61,429 nucleotides of DNA from JANYGM01 sp043764015 (GCA_043764015.1 JAYUKY010000035.1:1-61429); one strand, 5' to 3'. Positions 33,821 through 43,885 are shown, counted from the first letter of the stretch. The notes: generated by a model from the letters alone, not told the origin. Numbers and translations: made by a program.

Positions 33821-34453
33821 ATGGAGTTAATTGATAAATTGAATTGGCGTTATGCCGCAAAAGCAATGAGTGGCGCACAAGTTGCTCAAGAAAAAATAGA
33901 CCATATTATAGAAGCAGCCCGCCTTGCGCCTACTTCTAGCGGTTTGCAACCATTTGAAATAATGGTTATTACTAATCAAAAAGTAAAAGAAGAAATTAGA
34001 CCTATCTCTTGGAATCAAGGAATGGTTACAGATTGTTCTCATTTGTTGGTATTTGCTGCGTGGGACACTTATACAGCAGAACGTATCAATAAAATGTTTG
34101 ACCTTACAAACGAAGTTCGTGGATTTAAAAATGAAGGTTGGGAAAACTACCGCCAAATGCTACTTAGCAGTTATCCACAAAAAGATGCAGAAGAAAACTT
34201 TAATCACGCTGCAAAACAAGCATATATAGCACTTGGAATGGCTATGACTGCAGCAGCTTTTGAAGGCGTAGATACAACGCCAATGGAAGGTTTTGATGCC
34301 GCAGCCTTAGACAAAATCTTAGGACTTAGAGAAAAAGGGCTTAGAAGTTGTGTAATGCTTGCTGTTGGTTACCGTCAAGAAGATAAAGATTGGTTAGTAA
34401 AATTAACTAAAATACGTAAAAGTACAGAAGATTTTGTAACGCTAATTGACTAA
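33821..34453 (+). CDS. Nitroreductase family NAD(P)H-dependent oxidoreductase
   Basis: The 210-residue product matches the NfsB-type nitroreductase fold. It has an N-terminal RYAAKAM, then EAARLAPTSSGLQPFEIMVI (the FMN-phosphate-contacting segment), AYIALGMAMTAAAFEGVDTTPMEGFD and a C-terminal LGLREKGLRSCVMLAVGYR. It binds FMN and reduces quinones or nitro compounds using NAD(P)H in the cytoplasm; the natural substrate is unknown. It stands alone, with a heptamer array starting 1 nt after the stop and a terminator beyond. Confidence 0.93.
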   Translation: MELIDKLNWRYAAKAMSGAQVAQEKIDHIIEAARLAPTSSGLQPFEIMVITNQKVKEEIRPISWNQGMVTDCSHLLVFAAWDTYTAERINKMFDLTNEVRGFKNEGWENYRQMLLSSYPQKDAEENFNHAAKQAYIALGMAMTAAAFEGVDTTPMEGFDAAALDKILGLREKGLRSCVMLAVGYRQEDKDWLVKLTKIRKSTEDFVTLID

Positions 34454-34454
34454 A

Positions 34455-34489
34455 TAATTGTGAATTTTTAATTGTGAATTTTGAATGAA
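34455..34489 (+). repeat. Heptamer array after nitroreductase
   Basis: Units TAATTGT, GAATTTT, TAATTGT, GAATTTT, GAATGAA begin 1 nt after the stop. They continue into TACAAAATTTTGATAATT, the shared tail. Confidence 0.8.
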
Positions 34490-34532
34490 TACAAAATTTT
34501 GATAATTAAACAGTTAGCATTACAAAATACAA

Positions 34533-34572
34533 AAAAGGATTTATATTAGAACTTTCTAATATAAATCCTTTT
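34533..34572 (+). terminator. Hairpin terminator
   Basis: AAAAGGATTTATATTAGA pairs with TCTAATATAAATCCTTTT around a short loop, ending in a T-rich tail. It closes the nitroreductase unit. Confidence 0.85.
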
Positions 34573-34667
34573 GTTATTTGTGTTATCATTAAACTTTCTT
34601 AAACCTTTTCATTTAAAAAAACTCTAACCAAAAACTAAGATACATTTAGCAATAAACTAGAAAGACA

Positions 34668-35924
34668 ATGAAAAGACGTGATTTTATCTCCAAATCTGCC
34701 CTAAGCACATTGGGTACAATGTTTATTCCTAGCTTTTTGAAAGCATTTGAACAAAATTCTTATCAAAACAACCATAATCAGTATGATTTGACTAATATTG
34801 GTGATAAAATTATAGTCATTTTGCAACTTTCTGGCGGAAATGATGGACTAAATACCGTTATTCCTTTCAAAAATGATATTTATTATAAGTCTCGCCCTAA
34901 AATTGCTATTCCAAAAGATAAAATTCTCCCACTTACAGACGAAATTGGGCTAAATCCTGCACTTTTTGGGCTAAAAAAACTTTATGATGAAGGGCTTTTG
35001 GGCATTTTTAATGGTGTGGGTTATCCTAGCCCAGACCGTTCTCATTTTCGTTCTATGGATATTTGGCATACAGCAAGTGCTTCTAACGAATACCTGCAAA
35101 CGGGTTGGTTGGGGCGTTATCTAGACGCACAATGTAATACAAAATGTTTGCCTTATCAAGCCATTGAAATAGATGACACGCTTAGTTTGGCACTAAAAGG
35201 AGAGAAGTTAAAAGCACTTGCTATGCAAGATGTGCAGAAATTTTACCGCCTTACACGTAGTAAATCTTTGCAAAAAATAAATGATAAAAATATTATCCAA
35301 ACAAAAACGCATCAACAAGAACATCAGCACGAAAATGTGGCTTATCTTTATAAAACGCTAGCAGAAACTGTTTCTTCTGCGGATTATATCAATGAAAAAA
35401 CCACAAAAGCCATAAAAACAGCCAATAATCAAGCTGATTATCCTAAAAATAACTTTGCGCCAAAACTCAAAAATATTGCCCAAATGATAAATGCAGGGCT
35501 AGAAACTCGTGTATATTATGCAGAACTTTCAGGCTTTGACACACACGTTCAGCAGCTTAATAGACAAGCAAAACTGCATACAGATTATGCTGACAGTGTT
35601 TATGCTTTTGTACAGGATTTGAAAAAAACTGGGAATTTGGATAAAACCGTGATACTCACTTTTTCAGAATTTGGGCGCAGAGTGGTAGAAAATGGGAGCG
35701 GAGGCACAGACCACGGAACAGCCAATAATTTGTTTGTGATAGGTGGAAAGCTCAAAAAAGCAGGTATTTATAACCCTATGCCAAGCCTTACAGACCTCAA
35801 TGAAGGAGATTTGAAGCATAATGTTGATTTTAGAAGCATTTATGCTACTGTTCTGGAAAAACAATTAGGGCAAAAGCACCAACATATATTAGGGAATGAT
35901 TTTGATATGTTGGATTTTTTGTAA
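34668..35924 (+). CDS. DUF1501 exported protein
   Basis: The 418-residue product begins MKRRDFISKSALSTLG, a Tat-type signal. It then shows the DUF1501 core: VILQLSGGNDGLNTVIP, GIFNGVGYPSPDRSHFRSMDIWHTAS, and a C-terminal FSEFGRRVVENGSGGTDHGTANNLFVIGG. These sulfatase/phosphatase-like proteins probably act in the periplasm, with unknown substrate. In many Bacteroidota a DUF1800 gene lies directly upstream; it is absent here. An AAA-rich Gln/His segment (about 207-223) may be a loop. Confidence 0.92.
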   Translation: MKRRDFISKSALSTLGTMFIPSFLKAFEQNSYQNNHNQYDLTNIGDKIIVILQLSGGNDGLNTVIPFKNDIYYKSRPKIAIPKDKILPLTDEIGLNPALFGLKKLYDEGLLGIFNGVGYPSPDRSHFRSMDIWHTASASNEYLQTGWLGRYLDAQCNTKCLPYQAIEIDDTLSLALKGEKLKALAMQDVQKFYRLTRSKSLQKINDKNIIQTKTHQQEHQHENVAYLYKTLAETVSSADYINEKTTKAIKTANNQADYPKNNFAPKLKNIAQMINAGLETRVYYAELSGFDTHVQQLNRQAKLHTDYADSVYAFVQDLKKTGNLDKTVILTFSEFGRRVVENGSGGTDHGTANNLFVIGGKLKKAGIYNPMPSLTDLNEGDLKHNVDFRSIYATVLEKQLGQKHQHILGNDFDMLDFL

Positions 35925-36378
35925 ATTACTGCGTTGTTAGTGTACCTAAAAAATGCAATAATGGCTGAAAAGCATACTAATATAAAAATGAATATTTCAG
36001 AATGTTATGTTATAAATAACTTTTCTGTTACTAATACATTGTAAATAACTTCTCAACTGACTTTCTATAATTTTGATAAAACAGGAATAAAACTATAGTA
36101 AATACATAATAGGATACATCCCATTGTCTAAATACAAACTGAAGCGAATTTATTACAGTTCAAATTTAGTAATTTATTTACAACGCATTGCCTACTCAAA
36201 TAACAACAATATTTATCTTGCAAATGAGGATAAATTTAGCTTTATTGCAGGAAGTTGTTAGCGTTACTAATGCGAGAGTACCAAAGGAAAACGCTAAAAC
36301 TATATTTGGGCAAAATACAATAAAATTATGTAATGAGTGGAAAAGTGAATGAAGACGAAATTTTATAAGCTAAGTGTA
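35925..36378. other. Empty intergenic stretch
   Basis: About 450 nt of AT-rich sequence contains no convincing coding frame, RNA gene or repeat. No heptamer array lies near the DUF1501 stop. Confidence 0.6.
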
Positions 36379-36421
36379 CCAAACCCTTCTTTCAAAATTC
36401 ATTTGAAAGCTGGGTTTTTGG
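36379..36421 (+). terminator. Hairpin terminator-like element
   Basis: CCAAACCC, a mismatch, then CTTTCAAA pairs with TTTGAAAG and GGGTTT, followed by T-rich sequence. It is far (455 nt) from the DUF1501 stop, so the transcript it ends is unclear. Confidence 0.55.
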
Positions 36422-36462
36422 TTTAGTTATGGATTATAATTGTTAGTTAAGACTTTATATGC

Positions 36463-36483
36463 ATTCACAATTCACAATTATTC
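36463..36483 (-). repeat. Heptamer array before YihY gene
   Basis: Plus-strand units ATTCACA, ATTCACA, ATTATTC end 9 nt before the ATG at 36493. The minus strand reads GAATTGT outward. Confidence 0.7.
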
Positions 36484-36492
36484 TGATTTTTT

Positions 36493-37458
36493 ATGAAGAA
36501 GTGGTTTAAAACTTACATCACAGAAAAAAAACTGCAAACAGACACAGAAATATATCTAAAACATATCCACGTTTCTGTAGATAGAATTTCTTTATATCTT
36601 TTCCTGAAAATTTTGCTACGTCAGGTTATCAAACACGACCTAAACTCTCGTGCCACGTCAGTTGCATTTAGTTTGACTTTGTCTATTTTTCCATTTTTAT
36701 TATTTTTACTTGCGCTGTTGCCCTTTTTGCCTATCAATCAGGCGCAAATAATGGAATTTTTGGCTGATGCCATTCCCAAAGGAATTTATAGTTTTATTGA
36801 TACAACTATTAGTGATATTTTAGGTAATAAAAGGCAAAATTTGCTTTCTTTGAGTATTATTTTTGCTATTTATGCAGCAAGTAACGGAATGGCATCACTT
36901 ATTACCAGTTTTAATAGTTCGTTTAAATATGCAGAAAAACGCTCTTTTGTGCGTTTGCGCCTAGATGCGCTATTGCTCACGAGTGTTTTGTCGCTGGTGG
37001 TACTTTTTGCAACTGCATTTCTGATTATTGGTGAATTTGTACTACAATGGTTGCTTGCAGAGGGAATTCTCAACCAAGATATTGTTTATTATTTAATTAT
37101 TTTGTTGAAATATTTGGTTGTTTTTGTAGTATTTTTTATGGCAATTTCGTTTATTTATTACATTGTACCTTCTTCTAAAAGTAAGTGGAATTTTTTTTCT
37201 TTTGGTGCAATGGTGGCATCTGTTTTGGTGATTTTGGTAACTAATATTTTTTCTTATTATTTGGATAACTTTGCTACTTATAACAAACTTTATGGCTCTA
37301 TTGGGACTGTGATTGCGCTTATGATGTGGATTTATTTGCTTTCTTTGATACTTTTATTTGGTTTGGAGCTAAACGCCTGCTGGATGGAGGCAAAAGAAAG
37401 AACACATTATGAAAGGCAAATCTTACCAGATGAGCTAAATAGGCGTGGAAGAGAGTAA
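36493..37458 (+). CDS. YihY/BrkB family inner-membrane protein
   Basis: The 321-residue product has about six membrane segments and the YihY/BrkB signature pattern. It shows LNSRATSVAFSLTLSIFPFLLFLLALLPFLP near the N-terminus, AASNGMASLITSFNSSFKY, LRLDALLLTS, a YYIVPSSKSKWNFFSFGAMVASVLVIL region, and LYGSIGTVIALMMWIYLLSLILLFGLELNA at the end. The family was once annotated as ribonuclease BN in error; its transport or envelope role is unproven. An N-terminal 50-residue cytoplasmic part precedes the first helix. Confidence 0.9.
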   Translation: MKKWFKTYITEKKLQTDTEIYLKHIHVSVDRISLYLFLKILLRQVIKHDLNSRATSVAFSLTLSIFPFLLFLLALLPFLPINQAQIMEFLADAIPKGIYSFIDTTISDILGNKRQNLLSLSIIFAIYAASNGMASLITSFNSSFKYAEKRSFVRLRLDALLLTSVLSLVVLFATAFLIIGEFVLQWLLAEGILNQDIVYYLIILLKYLVVFVVFFMAISFIYYIVPSSKSKWNFFSFGAMVASVLVILVTNIFSYYLDNFATYNKLYGSIGTVIALMMWIYLLSLILLFGLELNACWMEAKERTHYERQILPDELNRRGRE

Positions 37459-37546
37459 AATTATAAAGAAAAATTTAATTTATACAAAATTTACCTTATA
37501 TTTACCTCAATTTTCAATCATTCCTACTAATTATTATCTATTTTTT

Positions 37547-38254
37547 ATGAAAAAAAATACTTTTGTGTCATTTTTTGTACTTGCCTTTTTGTTTGTTTCT
37601 AGCAATGTTTTTGCGCAAAAAAAACCTACTAAGCCTACGGTAAAGCCTGTTGTAAAACCTGTGGCTATTGTAGAAAAAGTGAGTGATGTCAGTTCATATC
37701 TTGCTAATTTTCCTGAAATAACGACTCCATTGAACGCTGACGCTGCTTTTTTCAAAAGAGATAAGTTTTCAAAGCTAAAAATGGTTAGTGTGGCAGACCG
37801 CAATTTTTATCTCGTAAAACCCGCTGACCGCCCAGTAAGCTTTGGTTATCAAGGAGATGTGTATTATGTGGGTAAAGTTTCGTTGTCTGCTGACGTAGTG
37901 GTTTGTTATTATTTTTTGGATAATTTCAAAGAAGGAATGAAAGGCAAAGGAGATATGAATTTTATTCTTTTTGCTGCCTCGCACCGTAAATCAGCCAAAG
38001 GAAACCCTATTTATATCACTTTGGACGGTATTGATGACGTTGCGTGTGTCAAAAATAATGGGACTTATGATGCTTCTTTCAAAATGGTTACTGATATAAA
38101 ACAATATACAATCATACAACCAACGGGAGAAATGAGCTATGAAGGCGTGCAGATAAGCATAGACAAAAAAACAAAATCATCAGACAAAACTCTTGTAAAA
38201 GGCTCAAATGCTTTCAATAAGACAGGTACAACAATGGTTAATACACCAAAGTAA
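37547..38254 (+). CDS. Hypothetical exported protein
   Basis: The start at 37547 (MKKNTFVSFFVLAFLF) gives a clean signal peptide ending VFA-QK. An upstream in-frame ATG inside the previous gene (37445) would bury it. The mature protein (about 215 residues) opens with a Pro/Lys/Val-rich linker (KPTKPTVKPVVKP). It then has a beta-rich domain with regular hydrophobic strands and one Cys pair (VVVCYYF, DVACVK). No family is recognised. It follows yihY by about 90 nt and may be co-transcribed with it. The first heptamer of a short array includes its stop codon. Confidence 0.65.
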   Translation: MKKNTFVSFFVLAFLFVSSNVFAQKKPTKPTVKPVVKPVAIVEKVSDVSSYLANFPEITTPLNADAAFFKRDKFSKLKMVSVADRNFYLVKPADRPVSFGYQGDVYYVGKVSLSADVVVCYYFLDNFKEGMKGKGDMNFILFAASHRKSAKGNPIYITLDGIDDVACVKNNGTYDASFKMVTDIKQYTIIQPTGEMSYEGVQISIDKKTKSSDKTLVKGSNAFNKTGTTMVNTPK

Positions 38255-38265
38255 TTGTGAATGAA
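38252..38265 (+). repeat. Heptamer pair overlapping a stop codon
   Basis: TAATTGT, whose TAA is the stop, and GAATGAA, then TACAAAATATTC, the start of the shared tail. Confidence 0.65.
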
Positions 38266-38343
38266 TACAAAATATTCACTTTGTCAAAATCTTATTATTT
38301 ATAGTACAATAAAAATTTAACAAAAATAACCTTTAATTTCCCA

Positions 38344-39636
38344 TTGGAAGCACTATTCATTGCCCTTTTTTGTGTTTTTGCTAGTTTTGCAATTATACAA
38401 TTTTTATATTTATTTTTTGTATTTTTAAGAATAGTTTTTTATAAAAAAAATGCCCTAAACATAACCACGGAAACAGGCGAAATACCAACTTTTTTGCCTG
38501 TTTCTGTAATTGTGGCAGCACACAATGAGCTAAAAAATCTTCAAAAACTATTACCTATTTTGCTCGCACAAAATCACCCAGATTTTGAGATAATTGTGGC
38601 TGAAGACCGTTCTTATGATGAAAGTTTTGAGTATTTATATAACTTAAGAGCGCAAAACCCGCTTTTACGTATTGTACGCATAGACGACACACCAACACAC
38701 ATTACGCACAAAAAATTTGCGCTTACACTTGCCATAAAAGCCGCTAAAAATGAAATTTTATTATTTACTGACGCAGATTGTATGCCACAAAGCAACAACT
38801 GGATAACAGAAATGAGTAAGCCTTTTTTAGTAGAAAAATCAGAAGGAAAAATAGAAGAAAAAGCAATTATTTTAGGTATTTCGCCACATTTTGCTGTAAA
38901 CTTCAAAGAGAGAAATCAAACAGAAAATCAAACAGAAAATCAGGAAAAATCAACGGAAAAAACCAATAAAACTGGTTTTTCTTTCTTGAATTTCATTATT
39001 CAATACGAAACTTTTTATACCGTGTTGCAATATATGTGTTTTGCCCTAGCAGGTGTGCCTTATATGGGTGTTGGGCGCAATCTTTCGTATAAAAAAAGCC
39101 TCTTTATGAAAGCCAATGGCTTTAACGAATTTCAGAAATTATTAAGTGGAGATGATGATTTATTTGTAAATCAGCAGGCAACAAACAAAAATGTAGATAT
39201 TTGTATCAGTAAAGACAGTCATATCAATACTTATCCCAAAAAAACTTGGAAAGATTGGTATTACCAAAAAGTGCGTCATCTTACTACTGGCAAACATTAT
39301 AAGCTAAAAAGCACACTATTATTGGGATTTTATAATTTTTCAACGGTTGGTTTTTGGATAAGTCAAATTATTATCTTACCTTTAATTATTGGTCATCTTC
39401 TCACTACCAATAATCTGGCAACTATTGATGCAAAAATACAACTAATTATACTACTTTTTGGTATAATTAGTCTGCTTATTTTGATTATAAAACCGCTTTT
39501 CTTTGTATTGAATGCTAAGAAAATGAGCTTGAAAGTGAGCTTTTTGGGTGTACTATTCTTTGATTTTTTATATGTTTTTTATATGTTGATTATTGGAACT
39601 ATTGCAATTTTTACAAAAACAGCAAGATGGAAATAA
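38344..39636 (+). CDS. GT2 family glycosyltransferase, membrane-bound
   Basis: The 430-residue product appears to start at TTG (38344), because no in-frame ATG precedes the first helix. It has an N-terminal membrane helix, then a GT-A domain with SVIVAAHNELKNL, IIVAEDRSYD, LLFTDADCMPQ (DxD-type), GVGRNLSYKKSLF and SGDDDLFVNQ, and a late KVRHLTTGKHYK in place of the QxxRW motif. Four to five C-terminal membrane helices complete it. It transfers a sugar at the inner membrane; donor and product cannot be inferred. It overlaps the sigma-factor gene by 10 nt. Confidence 0.88.
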   Translation: MEALFIALFCVFASFAIIQFLYLFFVFLRIVFYKKNALNITTETGEIPTFLPVSVIVAAHNELKNLQKLLPILLAQNHPDFEIIVAEDRSYDESFEYLYNLRAQNPLLRIVRIDDTPTHITHKKFALTLAIKAAKNEILLFTDADCMPQSNNWITEMSKPFLVEKSEGKIEEKAIILGISPHFAVNFKERNQTENQTENQEKSTEKTNKTGFSFLNFIIQYETFYTVLQYMCFALAGVPYMGVGRNLSYKKSLFMKANGFNEFQKLLSGDDDLFVNQQATNKNVDICISKDSHINTYPKKTWKDWYYQKVRHLTTGKHYKLKSTLLLGFYNFSTVGFWISQIIILPLIIGHLLTTNNLATIDAKIQLIILLFGIISLLILIIKPLFFVLNAKKMSLKVSFLGVLFFDFLYVFYMLIIGTIAIFTKTARWK

Positions 39637-40244
39637 ATAAAAAGTTTTCAGATAAGGCTTTAGAGGATTTTAGGCTTATAGAACTTGCTCTGCTGGGCAA
39701 TCAAGGGGCTTATGCTGACCTTATGCAACGCTACAACCGCTCACTTTATCATACAATTTTGAAAATGGTGCGCAATGTAGATGATGCAGAAGACCTTACT
39801 ATTGAGGCTTTTACGAAGGCTTTCAGGAGTTTGGATAAATTTAGACAAGATTATACTTTTAGTACGTGGCTTTTCAGGATTGCAACAAATAATTGTATTG
39901 ATTTTATCAGAAAAAAGAAAAATATAACAGTTAGTTTAGATGGTTTTTATGTTGATGTCAATGGGGAAGAGTCTGGAATGGACGTGAGAGATACACAACT
40001 CAACCCACAAGAAGAAACAATAAAGCTACAAGATGAAGAGCAAATGCGGGCTATTGTGGCAAAACTGCCGCCCAAATACCGCAAAATAGTATCTTTGCGC
40101 TACTTTGAGGAACTTTCCTATGAGGAGATTGCCATAGAATTAGAAATCCCGCTAGGTACGGTTAAGGCGCAACTTCATAGAGCAAAAGAACTTCTTTTGG
40201 ATATGGTTAAAGATAAAAAATTGGAACTTAGAGAGAAGAATTAA
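39627..40244 (+). CDS. ECF-type RNA polymerase sigma factor
   Basis: The 205-residue product has sigma region 2 (ALLGNQGAYADLMQRYNRSLYHTILKMVRNVDDAEDLTIEAFTKAF, then STWLFRIATNNCIDFIRKKK). An acidic linker and region 4 follow (LPPKYRKIVSLRYFEELSYEEIAIELEIPLGTVKAQLHRAKELL). No anti-sigma gene follows. The start codon lies inside the end of the GT2 gene, which indicates coupling. ECF factors of this kind in Bacteroidota control envelope or secretion functions; the target is not evident here. Confidence 0.92.
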   Translation: MEINKKFSDKALEDFRLIELALLGNQGAYADLMQRYNRSLYHTILKMVRNVDDAEDLTIEAFTKAFRSLDKFRQDYTFSTWLFRIATNNCIDFIRKKKNITVSLDGFYVDVNGEESGMDVRDTQLNPQEETIKLQDEEQMRAIVAKLPPKYRKIVSLRYFEELSYEEIAIELEIPLGTVKAQLHRAKELLLDMVKDKKLELREKN

Positions 40245-40350
40245 GTATTTTTGATTTATGAAAGAAAATCAGAAAAAATCCACCAAAAACCGCCTAAAAA
40301 GTTTTAAATAAATATATTTAAGTTGTATTTATTCATTTTTAGTAAAAAGA

Positions 40351-40403
40351 AATTGCCACGAATACACAAATAAAATACATCAGAAAGATATATTTGTGGC
40401 AAT
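40351..40403. repeat. Degenerate TTGCCACGAATACAC inverted element
   Basis: ATTGCCACGAATACACAAAT at 40352-40371 faces ATATTTGTGGCAAT at 40390-40403. It is related to the element at 32483-32538 and lies between convergent genes. Confidence 0.7.
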
Positions 40404-40421
40404 GAAATAAATATTTTTTAC

Positions 40422-43400
40422 CTAGAAATCATAGCCAAGTGTAACATACAGCATAGGTTTTTCTGCTATTTTTAGGTCTTCTATTGCCCAAGCTGCATCT
40501 ATTTTGATATAATAACTTGAAAGTATAGTACGTATTCCAGTACCCACACTCATCAAAATAGGGCTTTTATAGTTTTGAACTGTAACAAAAAATGGTGGAT
40601 TAACAACATTTTTCGTATTAAGATTATTATCTCTGTCCCAGAAATAACCTTTGCTCCAAGCTGTCCCAGCGTCTGCAAAAGCCGTTATTTGAAGGTTTTT
40701 AAAAAAATTTGAAGAAATAGAATTTCTAAGCAAATACTTAATAATAGGAAAACGTAGTTCCGCATTGATGACAAAAAAGTTTTTACCAGCTATTTTATTA
40801 TAGTTGTAGCCACGCAGAGTAGTCGCAAATTCATTGAAAAGCAAATCACTATTATCCACATTTGGGGCAGTTTCTAGTGGGTCTTTTTGCCCACCACCGC
40901 CATCTTTTTGCCCACCAACCCAGTTATCCATACCTCCAAGCAAATAATTTTTTGGTTTTGCACCACCAAAAGCACCAAAAGCAAAACGAGTAGCAAAAAT
41001 AATATCTTTGTTAATGGGCTGATAATTACGAATATCTATAAATAAATTGCTAAAACTTTCTTTTAGTTTGAGGCTCACATTATATTCATAAAAAAACCTC
41101 ATACGAGTTCCCACCATCATATTTAAGCCAGAGTTTGTCGTGTTATCATACATATATTCAACTTTGGTATGCACATATTGCCTTATGACTGTGGGCGCAC
41201 TCAAAGGCGTAACACCTGCGGAAGCTATCAGATTTATGTCCACAAAACGGCTATCCATATAACCAGCTGTAGCAGACAGGCGCATTGCATTTGTAAATGG
41301 TAGGGCGGCAGTTGCAGAAAATTTATTAGATGCATAGCGTTGAGATTGTACTGTATTGAAGTTTACGCCCAAACTTTTGCGGTCATAGCGCACCGACAAA
41401 TCAATTTTTTCAGCTACATAATTATATTGAAGATAATAATTGCTACTTCTAAAATCCAAAATACCCAAAATACCAGCTTTTATTCTATGATTTTCCAGCA
41501 AATCACTCAAATTTATCTCGGCAAGTGCGCCAAAACCTCGCAAAGGGTCATTTAGAATAGTAGTAATACTCTGGTCTGCCGTAAAACGAGCTTCATACGG
41601 ATATGCCCCACGAATATCAACACGTTTAAAAGGCTGATTTTTGTTATTATTTTTCAGAAATTCTGCAGGTTTTGCCTTAAATTCCGCTAAGATTTTAGGG
41701 TCAAATTGATAATCATCAGTATCAATAATATTAGAATTATAGGGTCTTGCAGGAATAGTATCTTTTTCGTCTTTTTCCTTTGTATTTTTTTCTATTTTTT
41801 TAATTTCGTCTTTTATTACAATTCTTTCTCCTCGCGCCTGCAAAAGCTCTATACGTGTTGTAATAGGTGTTTTTTCTTTTGGAGAAACATCAAAATCACG
41901 TTTCAAAGCAATGATTTCTCTTCTGCCCGCAAGCATACGGAATACAAAATCTTTGGTTGTTGTGTTGATAGAAAAACTACGAATATCTTGCTTAAAACTC
42001 GTAATATTTTCTATTTTGTAAGACTTATTTGTGTTATTAAAATTATTCAAAACTGTATTTAAACTATCATTCAAACTACCTTTATTTGGGTTTAAATCAA
42101 TTTTTTGAAGATTATTGATGCCATTTTCATCACTCAAAAAGAACACCGTTGAGCTATCTGCCATAAACGGTTGTGTATGATGCGCGCCTGTGCGTGTAAG
42201 GCGTGTTACGGCTATTTTGGAAACATTAGGATTATACAAATAAAGGCTATATTCATCATTTATCTTACTAAAATCTCCTCTATTTTTAAGTTTTAGCGTA
42301 TCAGAAATACGGTTTGAAGAGAATAAAACAACATTGTTAGTTTTTCCTACAAAAACAGGGTCAGTATCATCATACAAATCATCTGTAATATTTTCGTTAT
42401 TTTGGTCTTCCAAACGGTAGATAGATAAATCATTTTTCCCTGCACGCACTTCCACGCCACCTTGCCTGTCGCTACTAATCAATAAATGTGAGCCATCAGC
42501 AGAAAAATCAAAACCCGTAACCACATTGAAAAACTCTCTGTCCTGCTTATAAACGAACTTTTTACGAGGTTTTTTCTCACCTCTCATCTTAAAAATTCTA
42601 AAATAAGAGTTGCCTTTTCTCTTGTAACAAATAGCTAATTGCTCATCATCAGACCACGCCAAAAGTGGCAGTTCTGTGTTGATACGTTGTGTATTTAGTT
42701 GAAAATTAGCACGTAAAACAACTTTTTTCTTATTATTTTTAAGATTTTTGACAATTACACGAGTGCGCCCTTTGACATTTTCAGAATATGCCACATATTT
42801 GCCTGTGGGGTCAATTTTGAGTTCATTAAAAACACGCCCTTTGGCATTAAATCTACGCAGTTTCTTATCCCACGTAGCCTTAGTGTAGTTTTTATCTGCT
42901 TTTGTTGCTTGTTCTTTATAAAATTTTCTCCATTCTATCAGAAAGTCATCAAATTCAATGCCCAATGTACTAGAAATACTACTTGTTTCACTTTTAATAA
43001 CCCTGGTAAGATTGAGGATATTAGAAATATTTTGTTCTCCGTATTTGAGGGCAATAAAATTCCAGATAGAATGCCCAACCATACGGGCTTCTCTATCACG
43101 CAAGCGGTGAGGACGTTTTAGTTTGCGGTTGTCTATGGCACCACGCATATAGTCGTCCATTTCGCTGTTCCAACCTTCAGAAAGATGGGCAGCAATTCCT
43201 GACAAAAACCACTCTGGAACGGTACTAAGGGCTGAACTTTGCAAGATTTCTTTGATACTTCCGCCATACATCATTTCAGTCAGAAAAGTTTGAATAATTC
43301 CGTATTTTAGTTCTTTTTTGAAGTCATTTAGGCTTCCTGTAAACGGAATTTCAATGATTGGTTTGATAAATGCCATTTGCCCACCTATGGTTTTTTCTTC

Positions 43401-43721
43401 ACCTACAAGTCCTATGTTGCTTTGTTGCAAATCTCCGAGAGAATTATACAAAAACAGCCTTGTTTTGCCTTCTGGTGTGTGTCCTAGTGTTTCACAAAGT
43501 TTTGGAAATTCATTTTCAGCAAAAAGAATGGCATAATCAGAGATAAAATTACCATAATCATAATAATAAACCTCAAAATTATCAGAGCTTTTCATTTTCC
43601 ATTCAAAAACCTTGTATTGTACTCTATTTTTGCCAAAAGGACGTTGTGTCATTCCTTCTATTTGCGCATTGGCAACGGTAGAAAAAAGTAATAATAAAAT
43701 AATGATTAAGCTGATTTTCAT
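40422..43721 (-). CDS. TolB-like propeller / outer-membrane beta-barrel protein
   Basis: The 1099-residue exported protein has a signal peptide ending NAQ. It then has a peptidase-MA-like helical domain (about 50-270; the HEXXH motif is not present, with YGIIQTFLTEMMYGG instead), a TolB/PD40-type beta-propeller (about 290-640), and a C-terminal surface-antigen-type beta-barrel (about 720-1099) ending in YDF, the aromatic C-terminus of outer-membrane barrels. Proteins of this build are often annotated as 'biopolymer transporter Tol' in Cytophagales; their role is unproven. It is probably outer-membrane. The gene is monocistronic. Confidence 0.82.
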   Translation of the reverse strand: MKISLIIILLLLFSTVANAQIEGMTQRPFGKNRVQYKVFEWKMKSSDNFEVYYYDYGNFISDYAILFAENEFPKLCETLGHTPEGKTRLFLYNSLGDLQQSNIGLVGEEKTIGGQMAFIKPIIEIPFTGSLNDFKKELKYGIIQTFLTEMMYGGSIKEILQSSALSTVPEWFLSGIAAHLSEGWNSEMDDYMRGAIDNRKLKRPHRLRDREARMVGHSIWNFIALKYGEQNISNILNLTRVIKSETSSISSTLGIEFDDFLIEWRKFYKEQATKADKNYTKATWDKKLRRFNAKGRVFNELKIDPTGKYVAYSENVKGRTRVIVKNLKNNKKKVVLRANFQLNTQRINTELPLLAWSDDEQLAICYKRKGNSYFRIFKMRGEKKPRKKFVYKQDREFFNVVTGFDFSADGSHLLISSDRQGGVEVRAGKNDLSIYRLEDQNNENITDDLYDDTDPVFVGKTNNVVLFSSNRISDTLKLKNRGDFSKINDEYSLYLYNPNVSKIAVTRLTRTGAHHTQPFMADSSTVFFLSDENGINNLQKIDLNPNKGSLNDSLNTVLNNFNNTNKSYKIENITSFKQDIRSFSINTTTKDFVFRMLAGRREIIALKRDFDVSPKEKTPITTRIELLQARGERIVIKDEIKKIEKNTKEKDEKDTIPARPYNSNIIDTDDYQFDPKILAEFKAKPAEFLKNNNKNQPFKRVDIRGAYPYEARFTADQSITTILNDPLRGFGALAEINLSDLLENHRIKAGILGILDFRSSNYYLQYNYVAEKIDLSVRYDRKSLGVNFNTVQSQRYASNKFSATAALPFTNAMRLSATAGYMDSRFVDINLIASAGVTPLSAPTVIRQYVHTKVEYMYDNTTNSGLNMMVGTRMRFFYEYNVSLKLKESFSNLFIDIRNYQPINKDIIFATRFAFGAFGGAKPKNYLLGGMDNWVGGQKDGGGGQKDPLETAPNVDNSDLLFNEFATTLRGYNYNKIAGKNFFVINAELRFPIIKYLLRNSISSNFFKNLQITAFADAGTAWSKGYFWDRDNNLNTKNVVNPPFFVTVQNYKSPILMSVGTGIRTILSSYYIKIDAAWAIEDLKIAEKPMLYVTLGYDF

Positions 43722-43823
43722 TCTGTTATAGGAATAATAAGCGGTTTTGTAGTGTTTTTTGTATAGAAGAATGCTATTGAATAATATTTAGAACAAAAAT
43801 AACATTTTTTAAGGAGAAAACAT

Positions 43824-43861
43824 AAAAAATCCCTCAAAGTTTAAACTTTGAGGGATTTTTT
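43824..43861. terminator. Perfect 38-bp palindromic terminator
   Basis: AAAAAATCCCTCAAAGTTT is followed directly by its exact reverse complement. It closes the downstream end of the minus-strand T9SS cargo gene. Confidence 0.9.
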
Positions 43862-43885
43862 AGTTGAAATTTCTATCTAAAAAAC

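Noticed and set aside
37445..37546. Longer start for the exported protein after yihY
   Set aside because: It overlaps yihY and would place the clear signal peptide 34 residues inside the protein.
41706..42062. Plus-strand frame opposite the TolB-like gene
   Set aside because: Ile/Phe-rich antisense shadow within a well-supported gene.
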